From Apus apus (taxonomy: Eukaryota > Chordata > Aves > Apodiformes > Apodidae), in NCBI RefSeq assembly GCF_020740795.1, contig NC_067312.1, positions 39,718,905 through 39,782,904 on the forward strand: a DNA stretch of 64,000 nucleotides, given 5' to 3'. Under the pieces are notes generated by a model, which was not told the origin of the DNA, did no database searches, and saw only the letters and a program-made list of their open reading frames with translations. Each line of letters starts with the position of its first letter. The stretch's first letter is position 1. Below, piece by piece: positions 1 to 14,214 of this stretch. Both the position numbers and the translations under genes were made by a program.

Positions 1-1878
1 AGTTACTTCATTGTCCTGATTACAAGCTGGCTCTTTTTCTGTACACAGAAGGAAAAAGAAACAAACATGAACCCCTCCACAAATGGTCACCCAATAGTAG
101 CACCGTAAGATGTCACTTCAGCAGACAGCCACAAAACCATCAAATGATGATTATCTAACCCTGTCCAGCAGTCTGGAAAGCTGCAGGGCCATGACACAAA
201 CCTGCCTACTCTGGGGCTCATCCCCATACTCCTGCTTCTGGTGCTACTGGCGTTGCTGACATCACCAGGTCTCTTCCCACTCAGTCCCTGGCAGAGGCAG
301 CAATGCCAGAAAGGAACAGAACTAAACCTAAGTGTGAAATTAAATGCTGCTCTGAGTCAGCTTACAATCAGAAAGAATGTAGGTACCATCCAGCAAACTG
401 CAAATGGGCTTTAAAGTTAATTGAACAAAACACAGCATATTATAATACTGGTTTGAAATACACTTGTTTTTTAGGAAATGTCAACTCTTTTTGTCACAAC
501 TGAAGTAAACAAGAGGCAAGCATTGTGATCTTCAAGGATGGGAAAATACCACAAACCATCCCAGTTCTTTGAGTCACTCGCTGACACTGTGGAGTCGCTG
601 GAGTTTTCTTTATCTAGATTTGAAACATTGCTTCCTGTATTTCTTAAAAATTGAATCTGTGTCTCTGCAGATACTTTACTACGTACCTTAATTTACTTTT
701 ATGTCTAAGCTCTAGGCTGCCCATTATTTTGTCAGGTCTATTCTTAATGAACTGTAACTTTCCAGAGGGAAAATATAGTTTTATTATGAACTATTTCTCC
801 TGTAAAGGGACTAGTCAAGGAAAAGATGGATAGCAAATGTTTCCTTTTTAATCATTTTGGCAACCTATCAGAGTCATCCAACTGTACTTATTTCCAGCAT
901 GGTGCCATGCTAGGCCATTCTTGGTGCAGCATTGCAAACACTGGCACATGCTGTTTGTGTGAGCCCTTCAAAGAAACATGCGAGCAAAACTGATAGGGGC
1001 TACTTTTTGGATGGAAGTAAAATTTAGTCAACTTCTTTTCTTCTCCTTTTTTGTGGAACGGAAGTTCTCCATGCCATATCCCCTCAGGATACAAAACCAC
1101 CTTATCTTGGAAGCTCCACACACTTCACATTCAGCTGCCTGAGAGTGGATAACCCTGAGGAAATGCTTATCACGTTGAGAGGGGAATTCTCATTACTGTT
1201 GCTTGTCTATTTTCAGGAACAGATCAGCTTTGGCGGTATCCCTCTTTCCTTTTAAATATGTTTAACATTTGTAAATATGCTGGCTCTTTCAAGTCTGAGA
1301 CTCTAGCCCAGCTGCTCACTTCTGTACCCAGCTGAAAGGAATTCACTGAATACAAAGGGTGTCCCAACTGACTGTGTGTTGGTCTTGAAGTCACTTCTGT
1401 TAATCTGGGAATGAGGATTCAAAGCAAAATAGTTATATAGGACTGACTACAATGACACAGATTTTCTCCTGTCTAAATTAATGTGAACAGGAATAAAACT
1501 GGAGAAAAATACCAGTTCTGTTGAAAAGTCCTGACCACATACCAGTGGAAACTTTTAAGAGGCTAGTAAATAAGACCATTTGAGTGAATGAGGGTTTTAT
1601 TCTCAGTTCGAGACTGCAATGGCTGAAACTGATACACAGCCAAATTAATATGAAGGAGTCTCAGCAGAGCTGAACTCTTTTATTAAGCAGTAGTTACTCC
1701 TATTTGAACTAAAATCTATCTGTTCTGTGATTAATATTATATATTGACTCATTGTGAGGACAATGAAAGAGGATTTCAAAAGTAATAGTATAAGCCACTT
1801 TGAAGAAATACTTTCCAAATTTGGTGGACAGAACAGCAAACAGAAGATAGCAAGTCTCTGAAGAGAAAACTGATTTAC

Positions 1879-1912
1879 ATGTGTGTAAATATATACATAT
1901 ATATACACACAT
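1879..1912. repeat. TG/TA/CA dinucleotide stretch, near-palindromic
   Basis: TGTGTGTA is followed by alternating TA and then TACACACA, giving a short self-complementary dinucleotide repeat. Confidence 0.75.
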
Positions 1913-2713
1913 ACCGAGGATGTCTGGAGACAAGTAAGCCAGCTGAGGCTACCTTTATGACAATGAGCAGGCCTCAGTGGGCTCACCCTCCTGCCACAGT
2001 CTCCAAGCCAGTTCATGTGCATTTTAAAATATTTCTGGTTTTTAAAAACAAATTTATAGTACATCAGAGTGTGAGAATATTAATACTTTGTCAACACATC
2101 ACAACTTCTCTCAGAAAATCCGTAACACCCTTTCTACATTGGTTAATACTTACAAAAGAATCTCCTGTGGCTGCAAAGAGAGCCTGAACTGGACTGTGTA
2201 ATTCTGTTTGGACACCACTGGTGTTATCCCATTTATACCAAAGAACAAAAAAGCACAGATACAACTTTCTGAAACTTATATTCCAAAATCCATATAGATA
2301 CATGGGAATTTTCATGTGTATTCATTGTTGTTTAGGAATCTTCAAAAGGTATTAGCTGACCATTTCAGTGCTATTGAAATTGAATTCATGACCACTGTGC
2401 TCACAACTAAAATTTCACTATTTCATTATTTGGTCAAAGTCACAAATAAGAAAGAAGCAGAACCACAAATGTAACCAGCACATTACATAAAGCTAAAGCA
2501 GCTTAGCATTCATGCAATGTAAGTGTTCACATCTTGGGAAACGGGAGAGGCCAGCTTGTTGTTTTTAGCAGCACACATTTGCATTGACTCATGCTGGAAA
2601 GTTTTTGTCAAGATGAGTATCCACATACCAACTTTTACTACTTATCAGGGTACTTCCCACCTACCACTAGTAGAAATGCTAGTAAAATATTCTGGGGCAT
2701 TCTGAGTTAACAC

Positions 2714-2795
2714 TCAGCTACTAATAGATTGCTCATCCTTATTTTTAAAATTGAGCATTAATTATAAAAATAATGAGCAAACTATTAGGCGGCTG
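2714..2795. repeat. Imperfect inverted repeat able to form a hairpin
   Basis: The arms 2721-2747 (CTAATAGATTGCTCAT, then CCTTATTTTTA) and 2765-2788 (TAAAAATAATGAGCAA, then ACTATTAG) are reverse complements except for one mismatch and a small bulge. They are separated by about 17 bp. The size fits either a short inverted-repeat element remnant or a small RNA-like hairpin. Confidence 0.75.
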
Positions 2796-5700
2796 CAGTG
2801 GGACCAGAAGGAAAACATAAGAATATGATTCACCTTTTAGCTAAAGAAGTCTGAGTATGCTGTTCCAGTTAAGCAATTTCTTCTTTAAAAGACACCACAA
2901 TAAGTACTCAAATTAGAGAGCAACTGGAAATACAGTACATTTGTTTATCCAGACTATGTTTAATCTGGTGCTAAGCACCAAATGGTGTTACTTAATTCTC
3001 CTTAGCTCCTAGGTGTAAGCAATGAGGGTGAGTAGGTGTTCAGGCCTGGAAGACAGTGGTGTGCTGGGGAACACCAAAGGCAGATACAGCCAGTACTGCT
3101 GCTTCTAAACTTAGTAAAGCATACAAATGAGCATATTGCTATGAAAAACTCCAAGTTATTGTTTGTTTTTTTTTTAAATACATAGTTCTTTGCTTAGTTT
3201 TATTTTCTACTTGAACTTTGTCTCCCACATAGTTGAAGTTCATCCTCCTGAAGGTCCGAGACCCAGACTTTCTGGTTTGTACAGTCTTGTACAGATCTTT
3301 ATACAGTCATGTTTGTAAGGTCTTAGCTTAAACTGTGCTATTCCACTTGATATAGCACTACATTAAATACACCTTTCATTTAGAATACGTACACACCTCC
3401 TTACCACATAAAGGTCTTCTAAGAATAACAAAACTAATGCTAGTCAGACATTGAGGTCTTCACAGGCTGAGTACTGCCAATGGGTTTGGGGCCTATTTTC
3501 TCAAACCTTCCTCTCCCCTGAACAGAAGTGAAAAAACCCTGAAAGGGCATTCAATAGGAAGGCTTTAAAAGCTGAAGTGAAGTTGATGCATAGAATAACT
3601 GTAAAACTATGTAGTCAGTATCAAGATGTGAGAGGTCTGAAACTAAAAAAAAAAACATCTCATTGGGGAAGGGCAGAAAACTTTCAAATCAGACTTCTCC
3701 TTGGGGATTTATATAGCTGTAGAAATTGAGCCAAATAGTCTGAATTCAGCAGAGTTGCTGGTAACTACCAGAGTTCTGTTTCTCGCTGTGTTTTCCCCAC
3801 CTCATAATGACCTGCTTGTGCCAGACAGAAACAGAATTCAGAAAAAGTGCAAGTTGAGAGGAGCTTAGTTTGTTTTATTACAACTATTTCCTGAACTAAA
3901 TAAAAGAGTTGATAGATACTGGCTAACGTTTCAAATGAAGGCATGTAGCAAAGCCTCATAATTAAATATTGCAATAATACTTTTGTCAGGTAGCAGACTA
4001 ATCCTGTATCATCCAGACCAGTCCAGAATTAGTTTCTACCTGATACCAGTTTTCTCCTGAAGAAGCAGCATCACAATACTAGGTAAAACCAGGCTTTCTT
4101 TGCTTTCACTATAGTTACAGAGCATTGTGCACTGGTAACGGAATAGACAGAGAATGTAGATGTGTAAGCATACCAGCCCTACACCAGTTTTTTACCTATG
4201 CAAATCATTACAACTTATTACATACACTCTCAAGAATGCACAAACACAGGGGAAAAGAAGGGTAATGCAGGTAAGAAAAGTATTTTAGAACATGCAGAAG
4301 TCTAAAGGACAGCTCAGTGAGGAGTGTGTGGTGTGCGGGCAGCAGTCGGACAGTGAATAGCCAGGGACAGGAGTAGATGTGGCAGTGGTAAAGAAGGTGC
4401 CCAGATAAAATGTTTGCTCTGAGCAACAACAGCCCCTTCACAGGCTACTCTGGGAAGCAGAAATAGCACAAGCCTGTCTTAAGTGAAGAAGTGCTGAGGG
4501 GAAGTTGTTGTTTGCTGCCTTTAAGTTGTGAGCGGAGTAAGGGAGGTTTCTGACTCTCTGAGCCACTGCAGAGTGCTGAGGGCCACTTCTTAAAAATAGA
4601 AAAAAAAATATTATTTAATACACATATCTACTTTTAGATATTTCTATGTAAAGAACCTGCCAGCAGATAGATGTGGTCAGGTTTTTATTTTCCTTGTTAA
4701 TAATATACTCAGGAAAAGCTTTGCAACCTGGATCGCCAAATGGCTAATTTAGATTTATGTCTTACACACACAAAGCCAGTTTGCAAATCTGGAGTAAGCT
4801 TGGAACAGCTGACAGAGAAATCTTCCTGAGATAACAGTGTGTTCTGATGACCACAGCTGCATTACATTCAAACACTTGTGTTTCCCAACTGGAGGCACAG
4901 AACACGCACCTGTAACTTCTGCATGTTGAATGTGCAGTTAAACTGTTCAACTCCTTGGACAGAGATGAATAAAAATTAAAAAAACCCACTGGAGTCTCAC
5001 AGAAGTTCGAAGTTATTAATATTGACTGCTGAACTCAGGAAGGATGTTTAAATAATCTGGGGTTTTATTTTCTAAATTAATTCAAAATATGTCCTAGTTT
5101 GCCCCTTCTTTATCAAACAATAATGCTTGTTTGCTCTCTTCTCCTTTTCCTCTCTATCAGGTGTTGTCAGAGCTACTTACGATTACTTCCTTATTTGCAT
5201 TTCTTTAATGTAGACAAAATATCCAGGCATCCAACAGACTTTGCAATTTACAAAAACACAAAGTCCAAGGTAAAAGCCGCATACCATTACTCAAGATTTT
5301 CCCTCCCACACATTTGCACATTTCTATTTGTCTTCATCTGAGCAGTTAGAACCCACTGGATGAAGAGATATTCTTCTCGGTCATATACCTTACCAACCAG
5401 GAACTCACAGGGAGACTTCTCAACCAGATGAGTGGGCCAGCTCCAAAACTGAGACACCAGTTCTTCATATCCTTTAGAACTCAACTGTTCTGTTGAAAGA
5501 GGAATAACCTCAAAATTTAATTTTTTGACATCCCAAAAGAGCACCAAAAAAACTCACAACCCAAGTTGTTGTTTGAATGTTTCTCAATAATATAAAAAGG
5601 AAGTATTAGTCATTATACTTTATTTTACCTATTGTATGCAGAAAACATTCCTTACATATACCTTGGGTGCTCCACAATACAGCGAGTACAACATAACTGA

Positions 5701-7703
5701 TTTTGGAAGACAGGCTGACAATGAGTTTATCTAAAACACATTGTCTAATAAAATTCTGAAGGGATGTCAATAATAGTAGCAGCATGATGATCCTGTGCAG
5801 GGTGACAGGCCGCAGCTCTTCTCTATTAGGAGGCCACCCACTTGGGTAAAGGGGTGTGTGGGCATGTGGAAGTTCAGATGAGCCTGAGGAAAATTTGAAG
5901 GAATATTTTCTCATTTCCCCTCACCAATAACTCTGAGGATTACTGAAATTAAAGTCAAGTTGGTTGAACCAGTTGGCAGTATATACACCACTGAAACATC
6001 TTAAGGAGATGGCAGCTTCTCCACCAAGTACTGCTATCTACCCATTAAACTGCACATGAATTCTCTTTTGAGGCAATTAGCATTTATTTAGTTTTACACT
6101 GCATTTCTGGTCTCTTGTTTATCATCTTTGGTGTAGTTCATCTCCTGTCATTTCCCTCCTGCAGCTATTTTCCTCTATGAAACACTCTTTTCTATACATG
6201 CCTCTACTGCATCTTGCTTATTCCTTTCGGTTTTTAGTTTGTTTCTCCATTCACACCTATGATGTCTTCTGTCTCATGCTTATTCTGTGTACATCACTGG
6301 GAAATACGTAATTTATTTTTTTTCTAAATTCATGCAACTTTTCACATTTTTTCTAGCTTCCACTTCTGCGCTACCTACACAATGGCTGAGAGGGCTTTAT
6401 TCTACATTGAGTGAAAACCAGATTAAGCTACTTGTCTTCAGGGATTCCATAATTTCTTTAAATGGGGAAAAAAAAATCATTTGGAACAGCTGACTCACAC
6501 TTCAGGTCAAGGCTCCAGGCAAACAGGGCCTGCTGTGTTTCAGACACTCTCCCCAGGGAGAACTAGAATTGTGAAGAAGGCTGGAGCCTCAAGCAGAATG
6601 ATTTCTGTAACACTACCCTCCCCCTGGTAATTTCCTTGACCTGTGCTTCTTTCCCTATTTTTCCTTTTCCAGACTGGTAATTTTAGCTGTGATCCTTTCC
6701 CCTTTTTTCTTTTATAAAGCCCAAATTTCACATTAATATTCTCTGTGTTCTTTAGGTTGACTGTTTAATGCAACATAAATCAAACTTCAAAGGGATAAAG
6801 ACAGAGATGAAGACAGATAAAGTTTTATAGTCTTTATGGCTTAACACACATCTGTCATACAAAGCCAGCTCTTCATTTTCTGAGTCACTCTCTTATGGAG
6901 AGAGTCTGCTTTACATTTCAGACCTTAGGGAGCTGTGTGGAGAGTACTCTGTGGATTATTTCCCTGCTATTGCCAGAGGCTGCTTTGCTTGCTGCCTACT
7001 GAAGTACAAAATAGTGAAGCAAGAAGAGAAGGTTCTGACATTTCCAATTGGAATTTTAACTGCTTCTATTTTTGAAGTAAGTAGTGACCTGGCTTAACAG
7101 ATAATACTGGGAAAGGAACTTATGCTTTTTATTTCTTCACCTGAATTTAACTCCTTTCAACAGTGTGGCTTGCCAACCTTGGAGTTTAATCGATTTTCTG
7201 ACAGACTAGGTACTGTATGAGCAGACACAGTCCAAACTGTTTTCTGCAGCAGCCCATCGCTGAGGTCACACTGGTAATCTCAAAAGAAACCTCATTCTCT
7301 GGAAGTTGTCATCTACTTCCAAGAGTGTTCACAGGTTACTAGTTAATGTAAGGGCAGAGATGATTGATCTGTGTCCTCAAGGTATTTAAAGGTAATTCAG
7401 AAATAGTGATACACCAGAGTCAAATTATTTGTTCATGATACAGAAATACTCACTTCAAATGTAATTTACAATTCAAATGTGATGCAAACTATATTGGTAA
7501 CATGGTACAGAGCATTCTCACACCTAACATAATTCTGGATTTGAGACCAAAATTTTAGTCTACTGAAGCCAACAAACACCTTGCTAACAATGCTAATGTA
7601 TGCATGCTTCAGCACATTAACAGTTTTTCAAACAGTTTTAATGAAATGACTAAACTTCTTTCTTCGAACAGAGATTAAATTTGATAATAGTACTCAATTA
7701 TTA

Positions 7704-7721
7704 AAAATAAATAAATAAATT
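7704..7721. repeat. (AAAT)n short repeat
   Basis: AAATAAATAAATAAATT, a simple tetranucleotide repeat in intergenic DNA. Confidence 0.8.
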
Positions 7722-8441
7722 GTAATTTTGCCTTGTTATTCCTGTCTTTCCTGAAAGACCAAGACACTGGGTTTTCTGAAATGGAGAAAAATAAGGAGAC
7801 TGCAGTAAAGATACAGCAAAAAGCTTATACCAGTCTGCACATTTAAATATACTGTAAGTCTTGAAAGGTGTTTCTTCCAGAAAACTGCACTTAATAGGGT
7901 TATCTTGAGGAAAGCAGAAAGGAATAACCAAGAGACAGCAGGCTCAGGCTGCATGTCATTTCAGAGTCTCAAATTTGGCAGATATCAGCCCAGCCAACTC
8001 CATTGCTCCCAGTGGACAAACCCAGAAAGTCACTAGAGAGATTGTTGAGAGAAACCACCTTGTGCAAGTGACAAGTGATTATTTCTTCTTAAATGGGTGG
8101 ATCTTTCTAGAAAAAATAACTTGAAGAACCAAGCACATGGTTTTTAAAGATACTTCAGCAGTTTTTATTTGGGAGAGAGTTTGTATTCTGCAGAAGCTGA
8201 ACACTTGTTAAGGCAAAGATTGCAGAACTGTAAACCAAAACAGGGCGAACAGGAAAATCCAACACTGTAACTTCACTGTGCTGTTTTTTGATTCTACCCT
8301 CAGGACAAGTAGATATTCAAGATATTCATACAGAACAACATCTATAAGTAAAGTAGGTAATAATTTGTTCATCACAAGATACTGTCTTCTACCAAGAAGC
8401 AATTTTAAATTATGCTATAAGCCATGACTCCAATTTTGTGA

Positions 8442-8458
8442 TTTTTTTTTTTTTTTTT
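8442..8458. repeat. Poly-T tract (17)
   Basis: This is a homopolymer run followed by CTAATTGCAGG. The T-tract plus CAG resembles a plus-strand splice acceptor, but no exon is evident after it. Confidence 0.85.
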
Positions 8459-11400
8459 CTAATTGCAGGTATGGAAAGTGAAATGCTTTCTTCAAGTAAT
8501 GTGTTTTTGGTGGGGTTTTTTGGGTTTTTTGGTTGTTTTAAACTTTCACAAAGCTACTGGTTCAAATGAAAAGATGGTGGTAATTGGCACATGACAACAC
8601 AGGAAAATTAGATACAAATATAGCAAGAATCAAGAAAGACCAACCAGCTGAACGGCTGACCAGTAGCTGTTGTTTAGAGACTAGAACAAGCTCCAACAAA
8701 ATACCTGTCATAAATGTTTACCTCTTCCTATTTCAAGCACTGATGCAAAGAGTAAGCCCATGGGGAAAAAACAGTGTTAAAGTCTGCATCAAAGAAAGGA
8801 TTAGGAAAAAATTAAAAGCTTACAGTAACAACACACTGATCTAAAGCCCTCATAAGTTTCCCATACATCTGAGGGATTTATGAGCTTCCTCATCAGCTTA
8901 GGCCCTTGCTCTACAGCTTCATAAACATTGAGCCAATTGTCACCATTGGCCTGCATGGTAGCTGTATTTTGCAATGGGAACAGGGCACTAGAGATCTTGC
9001 ACACCTGGGGGAAAGGGACAGTGAATGAAGAGCAGAACAGCAATTTTCCTGACACTTGCCTCATTGGCTTCATTTGTGCCAGGTAATACTGGAATGTGTC
9101 TCTTTTATCCAGAAACAACTCTGTATCACCATACAACTAACAGAGTCTGGGACCTATCATTTATTCCCACAAGTGGCACTAGTAGGAAATTGAGGGGCAC
9201 TTCTAACACTCAAAAATGGCAAAAGATCACTCCACAAACTTGAGTATCTGTGTTTGTAGACTTTGTATTTACAACAAAATACACTGCTGGCACTCTCACA
9301 GGCCTTCAACACTAACAAGCTGAAATTTTAGGGGATGCAATTTCATCAGCCCGCGGGATTCAGAGGGCAGAAGAGACACACCAAAATCAGGTGGATCTAA
9401 AAAAACCCCATCTACCACAAACTGACTTCAGAGAATGGTAATGAAGTCTTATTTGCTCGCTTTAGAAGCATTTACAGTTCACACCTTAAAATGTCCCATC
9501 ATTCAAAAGGAATAGAGTGGGGGCTGGGCTAGATTTTAATTTAACTGAATAAATTCCAAACTGCCATGGGACTTATTATAATATAGAACTATTTCCCAAC
9601 TCTGTATTTGTACTTACACTTGAAGAATCTTTAATACTTTATTCCATTAAAAAACTAGATTTCCTTTATTTTTTCTGTAGTTACTCCAACACAGAGTGAT
9701 GAGTTACAACAGCTCCAGCAAGAAGCACATGCCTCATTTACCAACTGCAGTTCTTTGTCCTGCAAAGCTGCAGAACTTTGTAACAGGACAAAAGACATTA
9801 GTACAAGACTGTATGAAAGGAAATATGCATGTGTATGAAAACAGTGGGTGAGTATAGCAGCAGAAGTGTTCAAAGAACAAAAGGGATAGATAACAAAGAG
9901 TACAGCTTCCCAACACCATGCAGGACACATACCACCCAGGACTATGATCCCAGCAGTAAAATCTGTTTTTTTATGTGAGGACTGTATGACCTGTACTCTG
10001 AGAAGACTGGAGGTTGGTAGTGTAAGACCCTGCCACCCAAGCCCAGCAGGGTGGCAAAAAGGTAAAAGAGTGTATCACATACAGGGTGATGCATGTGATA
10101 ACTCACCAACAAAAAAGACATATGCTTTACAAAAGGAAAACCACCATTCGCCGATTTATGAGACTGAAGCAAGCATGTCTGTAAAGCAAAGGACCACCTG
10201 ATAATAACGACTGACTCCTAAATTGTTCAAATGACTCAAAATCCTCACACCCTGAAACTAGTTTGCTGTCTGCAGTAAAAAAGATCAGAAACCCACTGAG
10301 GACGTGGTGCCCAGCAGCTCTGGTCCTTTGCGCAGTCAACAGCTGCTCCTGGCCAGGCCACCCTGGGAACAAAAGTCTGGGTGCTTTTCAGCATGTGGGT
10401 GTGACAGCGTGAGTGAATGAAGCCTATTAGAAGGAGGAGTGTGAGCGGGTGGGATCAAATCTCTTCAAGATTTGTAAATAAATATGGTCTCCTTTCATAA
10501 TATCTCGAAGTCAGTGTGTTGAACTAATTCCCCCAAGCAGCAAACAATTGAGGTCATCAATTTCTGCTTTAGCTCTAAAGCCTTAGCTAACAGGAACATA
10601 AATCTTGGAGAAGGAGAGAGGCAGAAAATCAACATAGTGGGGAAGCGATAACGTTAACTTGCCGCAAAGCGATGGCCTCCCCTTTCAGCTGGTATTTTAC
10701 GCCACTGAACTGTGCAGAAAACTTACTTGTTACAACCCTCCACTGAAAATCTATGAGAAAATAACTATTATTCCACTCCTGAAGAAACAGCAAGTGAGCC
10801 GAACATACAGTTTAAATACTTTTACACCTTTTTACACCTTTTTTCTTGAAAAAAAATTTGAACATGTCCTTAATGTTCACAAAATGGACTACTTACAAGC
10901 TATCAGAGAACAGCACAGTGTCAATAGTTCATTTACTAGGATTTTCCTTCTTGAAAATAAGGCTTCTGTGTCACTACTTACCTGCATTCTCGGCTTCTCC
11001 TTATATAAATAGTTGTGTCTATTGCACCAGTGTTCCCAGCTACAAAGCCCATTAATCAGCACTCTGAAAACCTCAGTCATATTACTGGAATACATGAAAT
11101 GCCAGGTGGTGAGGCACACAGAGAGATAAGGAAGAGAAAATACCTGAATTCTTATTACAGCAACTGATAGATGGTATTAGGGTGACACACGGCTCTCCCT
11201 TCCACAGCATTATTGCTAGATGCAAGAGTAGCCATTACAACCCCTGCAATGTAGGGTATATGTGATCCCATACTAATGTACATCAGAGATATCTGCCAAC
11301 AAAACATTTAAACTGTAATTAAAATATATTGGAAAGATCTGGAGAAAGATACTCAAAACAAAACAAACAAACAAACCAACAAAAACTGTCTGCTACTGAA

Positions 11401-13662
11401 GCCTAAATTATCAAGCCTTAATCTTCTAACCTATAAAATATACCTGTTTTCAACAAGCATGATGGGTTAGTTTAATCCACCCTCTTTGACTTTGCACCAA
11501 ATAGGTGCACCTCCTGCTTTCTTTCAGGAATGATAATGCTAGTATCAGCAAAACAAGGATTTGAATACACGGAGGTGGAGAGTAACATCACGAGACACAG
11601 CAATTACTCCGATTCAAATTCTGAAAGGACAAGTAGGGAATGGAAAGAAAAAAAATACATAACTATGCAAAGAACTATGATTTGAAACAGTCAAGTGCTT
11701 CCATACACCCAGGGAATAAAGAAGAAACTTGGAGCTGAAAGGAAACACTTCCAATGGTGGGTTGCAGTTCTTTATTTCTGATTCATAGGTGTATATATAT
11801 GCATACAATGATACCAGATTTCCTTGTATTGCTTAATCTACAATTTAAGTCAGCATAAATCTTTTAACAAAAAAATAAATAAATAAAAATTGCAACTATT
11901 TTATCTGAGCACTCTGATACACGGTAGAAAAAATCCATATATAAAAGATTATATCTGTGCAATTATACGTACCATATTCCTCTTTCAACAAACTACTCAT
12001 TTATTAATATTGATACATTACTGTTAATATATTATAGAATTGCCATATCATAAAACTAAAAAACTTTTCAAAATATATTATGAAGCAAAGATAACCACAT
12101 CTTGATCTTGCAATCACTTTTCCACCACCACATTGATGCCCCATTTTGTTTTAATGTGACATTACACTTAAACAAATTCCTTCCATCTCAGGCTGCTACT
12201 GTTAGTCCATGCACATCAATCATATTAATTCATGTATAGCTTTGCTGTTAGTAGTTTTCACACAAAGCCTTTAGAATTAAAACTCACCTCTGAGCTGACA
12301 CCCACTATTAGGGCCACAAATATCCCACTTAGGTCTCAAACAGCATATAAAGATTTATGCTGAACCTCTGCTTTGTGGTGCATTTCTCCTTTCGCGAACA
12401 CTTCTCTCACCTACAGCTAAACACAAATCATCTGACTCATTGTAGGTGGCTTAAACTACAGGTCTACGGAAGATGTGACTTCATGCTACTAAATGCTCTT
12501 AATAGTTCAGATCTAGGTGAAGCTTAATTAGCATCTGGAAGTTAATACAAATAGTATGTACACAAAACGTTATCCCCAATATACTAAGTGACAGCACTTT
12601 TATAAGGCAGACACAAGCCAAGATTCAAATATCTGAGAAACAGTGGAAACTACCAGATTGTAATTTAGGGCAAGTTTATAGAGCAGCAACAACTGTCAGC
12701 CCTTCCTCTGTGCAAATTAACAGGAACTGACAGAAAGATGCAATACAGGAGGCTAGCTAGTATGTCCGAGATACAATGCACCACCTGTCAGATCACAGCA
12801 AGGACTGCAGAGGGGCAGATATTTCCATTTTGATACTGGCAGATAAGAAGCATCTGGCAAGTCCTTGCCTTTCTGGCTATTTTGTCAATCTTCATTACAG
12901 TAGCTGAACAACTCTGCACACAATGATGGATGCTTGCTTCCTTGCCTGCAGACTACCGTGCAAATAAAGGATACAAATTCAAATAGGTGGAAATGTGCAA
13001 ATCACGGGGAAAAAAAATAAAATGCATCTTTTAAATAAAGGGCAAAATAAAATTTTCACTCTCAGTCTAGACCCTACTGAAAAAAAACAGGCCCATTCTG
13101 TCCTGCCTTTTACTTAAACTTTATTCCTGAAGAAATATTTTGCTTGTCTTCTCTTTAATTAATAATCCCGGACTGGAAGTAGGACTGGTGTTAGTGCACA
13201 CTTAAAAAGAAGGTGTAAATGTTATTGAACTGTTATGTCTAAGGGCTTACTTACACACAAAATAGAGATGTAATTCTAGGGCATATAAGAGTACCTTGAA
13301 GACAAGAAAAATATTTCAGGGAGTCTATAACGCTATTTCTTTTAGGACATTCCACAAGGCAGGAGAATCAGAAAGTTTGGGAGATACATGCATGTGTTCA
13401 CTAGGGGAACATAAAGCATCAGGCATATTCTTGACTCTTGTCTTCTAAAGCAAACAGAATTCACCTGACAATTGATTCAGACTCCTTGCAAAATAATGGT
13501 CTAAGAGACTGCTGTTATTTTCCAAATATGAGGACTTAAATTTCAATGTCTTTTATGTCAGTGCACAGGACAGCAGCAAACAAGAAATGCTTAGGATTTT
13601 TTTCCTTTTCATGTTTTTACTGCCATGTTTTATGACACAGACAATAAACTGCATTCCAATAC

Positions 13663-13677
13663 TTTTTTTTTTTTTTT
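13663..13677. repeat. Poly-T tract (15)
   Basis: This is a homopolymer downstream of the likely PRUNE2 transcript end. Nothing coding is beside it. Confidence 0.8.
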
Positions 13678-14214
13678 AGATACCCTATGAATAATACTTG
13701 GACAACTACTCCTAAGAAATGAGTGTAAGTCCCAACTGTGGATTCATACATTTAACCTTCAGATGTGAGCAGGAAACACTAAGTTTTTTTTTTTTACATT
13801 GATAGCATTGAATACATGTAAAATACTTAAAAAAATAAAATAAAATTGGAAAAACAGATTTAAAACCCAACAAGAATGAATTAATACTCCAAGGCTTTTA
13901 TAATGTATGAAAACCATTTATAGGACTAGGTGCTTCTATAAAAATGTCCCTAAAATAAAGATACTAAACTAAATTATTAAAATAAAATAAATTTCAGTTA
14001 CTATTTTTTCCTCTGGGATGTCTGTTTGATGACTAATCATATATTTTTTGTAGTATATCAGTCTTCCATGTGACCAAATAAAAAGGGTTAAATGAACATG
14101 GAATGACTTCTCAGACAGCAAGAAATAGACAAATTCAAGAAAGTCCTGCATAATTTCTAGAATTACTGTTAAGCAATAAAGTTGCTGCTGCTCTGTGACA
14201 CAACCAAGCTAATA

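Larger units (their letters stand above)
1..14194. other. Intergenic DNA downstream of PRUNE2
   Basis: No recognisable protein-coding gene, tRNA or rRNA. The open frames are short and mostly without coding character. In mammals the neighbour on this side of PRUNE2 is GCNT1, but no GCNT1 coding sequence is present here. Contents noted separately are a hairpin-forming inverted repeat (2714-2795), simple repeats, two exon-like open segments on the minus strand (5394-5489 and 8824-9004) and a possible old LTR end near 10380-10520. Confidence 0.6.

Noticed and set aside
1645..2064. Minus-strand open frame of 139 codons
   Set aside because: Contains a translated TA/CA repeat and low-complexity hydrophobic residues, with no splice sites or homology.
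8442..8475. Poly-T plus CAG resembling a plus-strand splice acceptor
   Set aside because: No open exon-like segment or donor follows, and homopolymers next to AG are common.
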